Origin: GCA-2693325 sp964011675
GTDB lineage: Bacteria; Latescibacterota; UBA2968; UBA8231
NCBI GenBank assembly: GCA_964011675.1
Contig: CAXGPR010000004.1
Location: forward strand, 1 to 64,000
DNA length: 64,000 nucleotides
Direction of reading: 5' to 3'
The notes beneath the pieces were generated by a model. It was not told the origin of the DNA. It saw only the letters and a list, made by a program, of their open reading frames with translations, and did not search any database. A program made the translations under genes and the position numbers. Within the stretch, counting starts at the first letter, position 1, and every line of letters begins with the position of its first letter. Of this stretch, positions 61,592 to 64,000 are shown piece after piece.

Positions 61592-61698
61592 TTTTTATCC
61601 CTCACCAGTTAGTTAGGCCCGCATACACAGGGCTAGCTGCTGTCATGTTTAATAGCCTTACGCTTGTAGACACCCCTAAAAAATGGAGTTTGTCCACG

Positions 61699-62805
61699 TT
61701 ATGATTCGCCATTATGGCCGCTGAAGAACTCACGCTTCAACTTTTCCTCTTCGGTCTCTGGCGGATGAATTTTCCATATGCGCTGCTGAGCAACTCGTTC
61801 CCAAGCCGGATCGGCCATCGCCTTCTCATATGCCATAACAGCCTCGTTTTCAGCTCCTTCGCGCAACAGTAAATCGCCCTTCAAAACGAGCAAATGGGCA
61901 TCTTCTCTGACTCTTAATCCGTGATCTACCCATCTACGCGCAGCCTTAAATCGATTCTGCCTCACATTCCATTCGACGAGTTCTGCTATAGTTTGCAAAT
62001 CTTGCGGATCAGCACGAACCATACCTTCGCGAGCCCTAAGCAAGATCTTCTGGTCGTTACGGTCTCCCGCTATCTGAGCAACCCGATTGTAATACGCGTA
62101 CGCGCTGGCTGTATCCACCATTGCGAGTTTAAAAAGCGATTTCAGCGCTGCGTTAACGTCTCCGGTTTCCAACTGCAATTCAACAACGCTCTCTAGTCGC
62201 CTCACATCAACTGCTTCATCATCGTTGCCCACCAATTTGCTGCGCCACTTTAAGGCCTCATCCACGTTGCCCAGATCTTGGTTGAGCAGAGCAAGCATTT
62301 CAATAATCTCTTCATCTTCTCCCACCCGCTCCAGAAGTCGGGCGTAGTGTGTAATAGCCTGTTGGGCTTGACCCTCTCGCCTGTATAAGTCAGCGAGCTT
62401 ACGGCGATATCCGTCTGCGGCGGGTTTAACTAAGAGTACGCGCTCTAAACAGCGAGCAGACGAATCCACCCGACCATTTGCATTATGTATAGTGTAAAGT
62501 CGCAGATTGGAATTGACGTGCAAGGAGTCGAGAGTCAAGACCGAATTAAATGCCAAATGCGCTTCATCTAAATCGCGCAGTCGATAGTTCATATCTCCAA
62601 GAAAAAAGCGGGCTTGTAAATCAGTCGGACTGTATTTAAGAAGCTGACCGTAGTAGATCCGCGCCTGTGCATAATCTTTTTTAGATCGCGCCGTTTTCGC
62701 CAGAAATTTGTATTTCCGAACCGAGTCAGAGACAGCAACCCCTGTCTGTGCAGCGATTTCTCTTGCAAAGAGAGCTGCGAATATGACAAAAAGTGTTAAT
62801 TTCAT
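61699..62805 (-). CDS. Secreted tetratricopeptide-repeat protein
   Basis: 368 aa with a signal peptide (LFVIFAALFAREIAAQ). At least six TPR-like helix pairs follow (AQARIYYGQLLKYSPTDLQARFFLGD near residue 45, AQQAITHYARLLERVGED near 160, and AVMAYEKAMADPAWERV near 335). It lies 107 bases upstream of exbB on the same strand. Periplasmic TPR proteins next to TonB/Tol clusters are common and may act as scaffolds (YbgF-like); a specific role is not shown. Confidence 0.85.
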   Translation of the reverse strand: MKLTLFVIFAALFAREIAAQTGVAVSDSVRKYKFLAKTARSKKDYAQARIYYGQLLKYSPTDLQARFFLGDMNYRLRDLDEAHLAFNSVLTLDSLHVNSNLRLYTIHNANGRVDSSARCLERVLLVKPAADGYRRKLADLYRREGQAQQAITHYARLLERVGEDEEIIEMLALLNQDLGNVDEALKWRSKLVGNDDEAVDVRRLESVVELQLETGDVNAALKSLFKLAMVDTASAYAYYNRVAQIAGDRNDQKILLRAREGMVRADPQDLQTIAELVEWNVRQNRFKAARRWVDHGLRVREDAHLLVLKGDLLLREGAENEAVMAYEKAMADPAWERVAQQRIWKIHPPETEEEKLKREFFSGHNGES

Positions 62806-63425
62806 CGGGTATTCCCGTCGTTGTTAGACGATGACAAGATTGTGGCAATGACTAAGCGGGGCTGTAATAGCAAACTCTAAAATGTAAAAATATCGTGTGA
62901 TGAGCAATACGTTGACCAGATCAGCCGAAAACAATGGGTCTTATGTCACAAACGCACAGCAAATTTGTTACGGTTTAGAAAATTTACAAGATGTGCCAAG
63001 AACTTCCTGACCTCTGACCATTGGCAACAAACCGACGCAAAAAAAAAAATCTTCTCAGAGTCAAAAAAGAAAATATTACACTATTCGAATCTGTTAGCGA
63101 AAGACTTGTATGTCTTTAGCATAGGCACGTGACCTCGCATTTATCGCCGCCCTACATAATAATAATATATCATTATCATATAGCCAAAGCCGACTTTATC
63201 AAGCTCCATAAAGCCCAGTGTATGGCATTGATTACCACTGACTACATATTTTTAGTTAGCATATCTATCTCTGAAAAACCACATATAAGTTGCTAGTAGG
63301 GACAATGGGCTAACGTATCGACGTTGCCAAAATGATTCATGCACGCGTTTTTTGTCAGTATTCCGAATAAGAGCCAGCAATTGGTGTCTAAACCGGATGC
63401 AGAAAAGTGTCGTGAGAGCATAACA
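62806..63425. other. Long A/T-rich intergenic region
   Basis: 620 bases between the divergent TPR and sigma-factor genes. I find no supported gene, tRNA or repeat array. Notable are an 11-A run near 63040-63050 and a TA-rich stretch near 63160-63180. Promoters for both neighbours should lie here. A minus-strand open frame crossing into the sigma gene is a shadow of that gene. Confidence 0.4.
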
Positions 63426-64000
63426 ATGCAAAATCGAAAATTTAGCATATTGGATAGCAGTGATTCTAAGCATGTAGCCCGTGTTGTAAAGGGCGATTTG
63501 CGCGCCTTTGACGAACTCGTCCACCAATACTATGGAGTGGCTTATTCGCTCGCCTACAAGGTGCTCAACAACGATGACGACGCCAGAGAAATTACGCAGG
63601 ATGCCTTTGTCCGAATTCACAAAGCCATAGGTAGCTTCCGCGGTGATGCGTCACTAAAAACCTGGATAATGCGTATTGTCATGCGCCTGAGTCTCAACCG
63701 ACGACGCGACCGGTCGAGGTCGGCTTGGCGACGCCTCGGCTTACACCATGATGAAGAAAGCGTTCACACAACGGTTCCCAATTATCAGACGCCAGAAGCG
63801 GAATATCTTTCCCAAGAAACGCGCATGCAGGTTCAGCGACTCATTGACCGTTTGCCTGACTCGCTGCGCCAAGTAGTCATCCTGAGTAGCTTTGAAGACC
63901 TATCTTATGACGAGATTGCACAAATTCTCAATCTGCCTATAGGAACAGTAAGTTCGCGTCTGCACGTTGCACGAAAAAAGCTGCTGCTGCAGTTCAGAGA
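63426..64000 (+). CDS. ECF-type RNA polymerase sigma factor (3' end cut off)
   Basis: An ATG at 63426 opens a frame that runs off the right edge after 191 codons. Region 2 reads FDELVHQYYGVAYSLAYKVL, then DDAREITQDAFVRIHKAI and FRGDASLKTWIMRIVMRLSLNRRR. Region 4 reads LPDSLRQVVILSSFEDLSYD and EIAQILNLPIGTVSSRLHVAR. This is the RpoE-like sigma-70 family. Any anti-sigma factor gene would lie beyond the window. Its targets are unknown. Confidence 0.93.
   Translation, partial: MQNRKFSILDSSDSKHVARVVKGDLRAFDELVHQYYGVAYSLAYKVLNNDDDAREITQDAFVRIHKAIGSFRGDASLKTWIMRIVMRLSLNRRRDRSRSAWRRLGLHHDEESVHTTVPNYQTPEAEYLSQETRMQVQRLIDRLPDSLRQVVILSSFEDLSYDEIAQILNLPIGTVSSRLHVARKKLLLQFR

Noticed and set aside
63252..63620. 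Minus-strand open frame of 122 codons at the right end
   Set aside because: About half of it is antisense to the sigma factor gene; the remainder lies in A/T-rich spacer and has no domain.
1..64000. Search by eye for CRISPR arrays, insertion sequences, prophage genes, rRNA genes and attachment sites
   Set aside because: No regularly spaced repeats, transposase, phage structural gene, rRNA segment or duplicated tRNA end was found; the two tyrosine recombinases fit the Xer type rather than integrases.

Overview
The window is about 64 kb of gene-dense bacterial chromosome at roughly 50 % G+C. It contains no plasmid, phage or CRISPR signature. The gene content points to the FCB side of the bacterial tree, most likely a Latescibacterota-type (WS3) or closely related uncultured marine or host-associated lineage. 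This placement is inferred from a PorV/PorQ-family outer-membrane protein beside an FG-GAP/ASPIC protein with a type A C-terminal sorting domain, a lamin-tail-domain remnant, a class II ribonucleotide reductase with NrdR, a nickel superoxide dismutase, a TonB-ExbD-ExbD-ExbB cluster, and PhyH, sulfatase, sialidase and enolase-superfamily genes. A 16S rRNA or marker-gene phylogeny would decide it; no rRNA gene is present here.

Layout. 1-3.1 kb: a partial secreted protein, then uvrC and a XerD-like recombinase. 3.4-7.5 kb: an ABC importer (ATPase, permease, NMT1/THI5-type lipoprotein) with an orphan EcfT and truA, preceded by two terminator-like hairpins. 7.5-12.4 kb: an HtrA-type protease, phosphatidylserine synthase, a DUF4321 protein, tatA, gatA and a PorV-like protein. 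12.5-15.9 kb: a large FG-GAP/ASPIC secreted protein. 16-19.4 kb: a lamin-tail pseudogene, sodN, an SMP-30 protein, a DUF151 nuclease and a radC remnant. 19.4-24.5 kb: lnt, tatC and three envelope genes of unknown role. 24.7-30.1 kb: aspartate dehydrogenase and an aminotransferase, then manA-manC and an MtnK-like kinase. 30.3-35.2 kb: sialidase, an enolase-superfamily enzyme and a large outer-membrane protein. 35.3-39.7 kb: thiamine pyrophosphokinase, small unknowns, cupin, rsmE and a small HTH protein. 39.7-45.3 kb: a sulfatase remnant, a peptidase-dehydrogenase-isomerase catabolic cluster, a VTT-domain membrane protein, an ankyrin-repeat remnant and a truncated PhyH protein. 45.4-47.4 kb: tRNA-Leu, tRNA-Cys, thyA and pheA. 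47.4-54.4 kb: a minus-strand topA-xerC-hslV-hslU run followed by a lipoprotein and a small membrane protein. 54.5-59.4 kb: map, an MBL hydrolase, nrdJ and nrdR. 59.5-64 kb: the TonB cluster, a TPR protein and the start of an ECF sigma factor.

Themes. Housekeeping genes are mostly intact and arranged in recognisable operons. The longer gaps between them hold decayed genes: lamin tail, RadC, sulfatase, ankyrin, and an N-terminally truncated PhyH. This suggests active loss of accessory genes. Envelope biogenesis and protein export are strongly represented (Lnt, TatA, TatC, HtrA, PorV and cargo, TonB system). The more unusual signals are a XerD-like protein lacking two of its usual catalytic residues, a Sec-exported Ni-SOD whose signal cleavage would itself expose His1, an orphan EcfT beside a THI5-type ABC importer, a peptidase M19 homologue lacking usual metal ligands, and a well-formed NrdR box pair over the nrdJ promoter.
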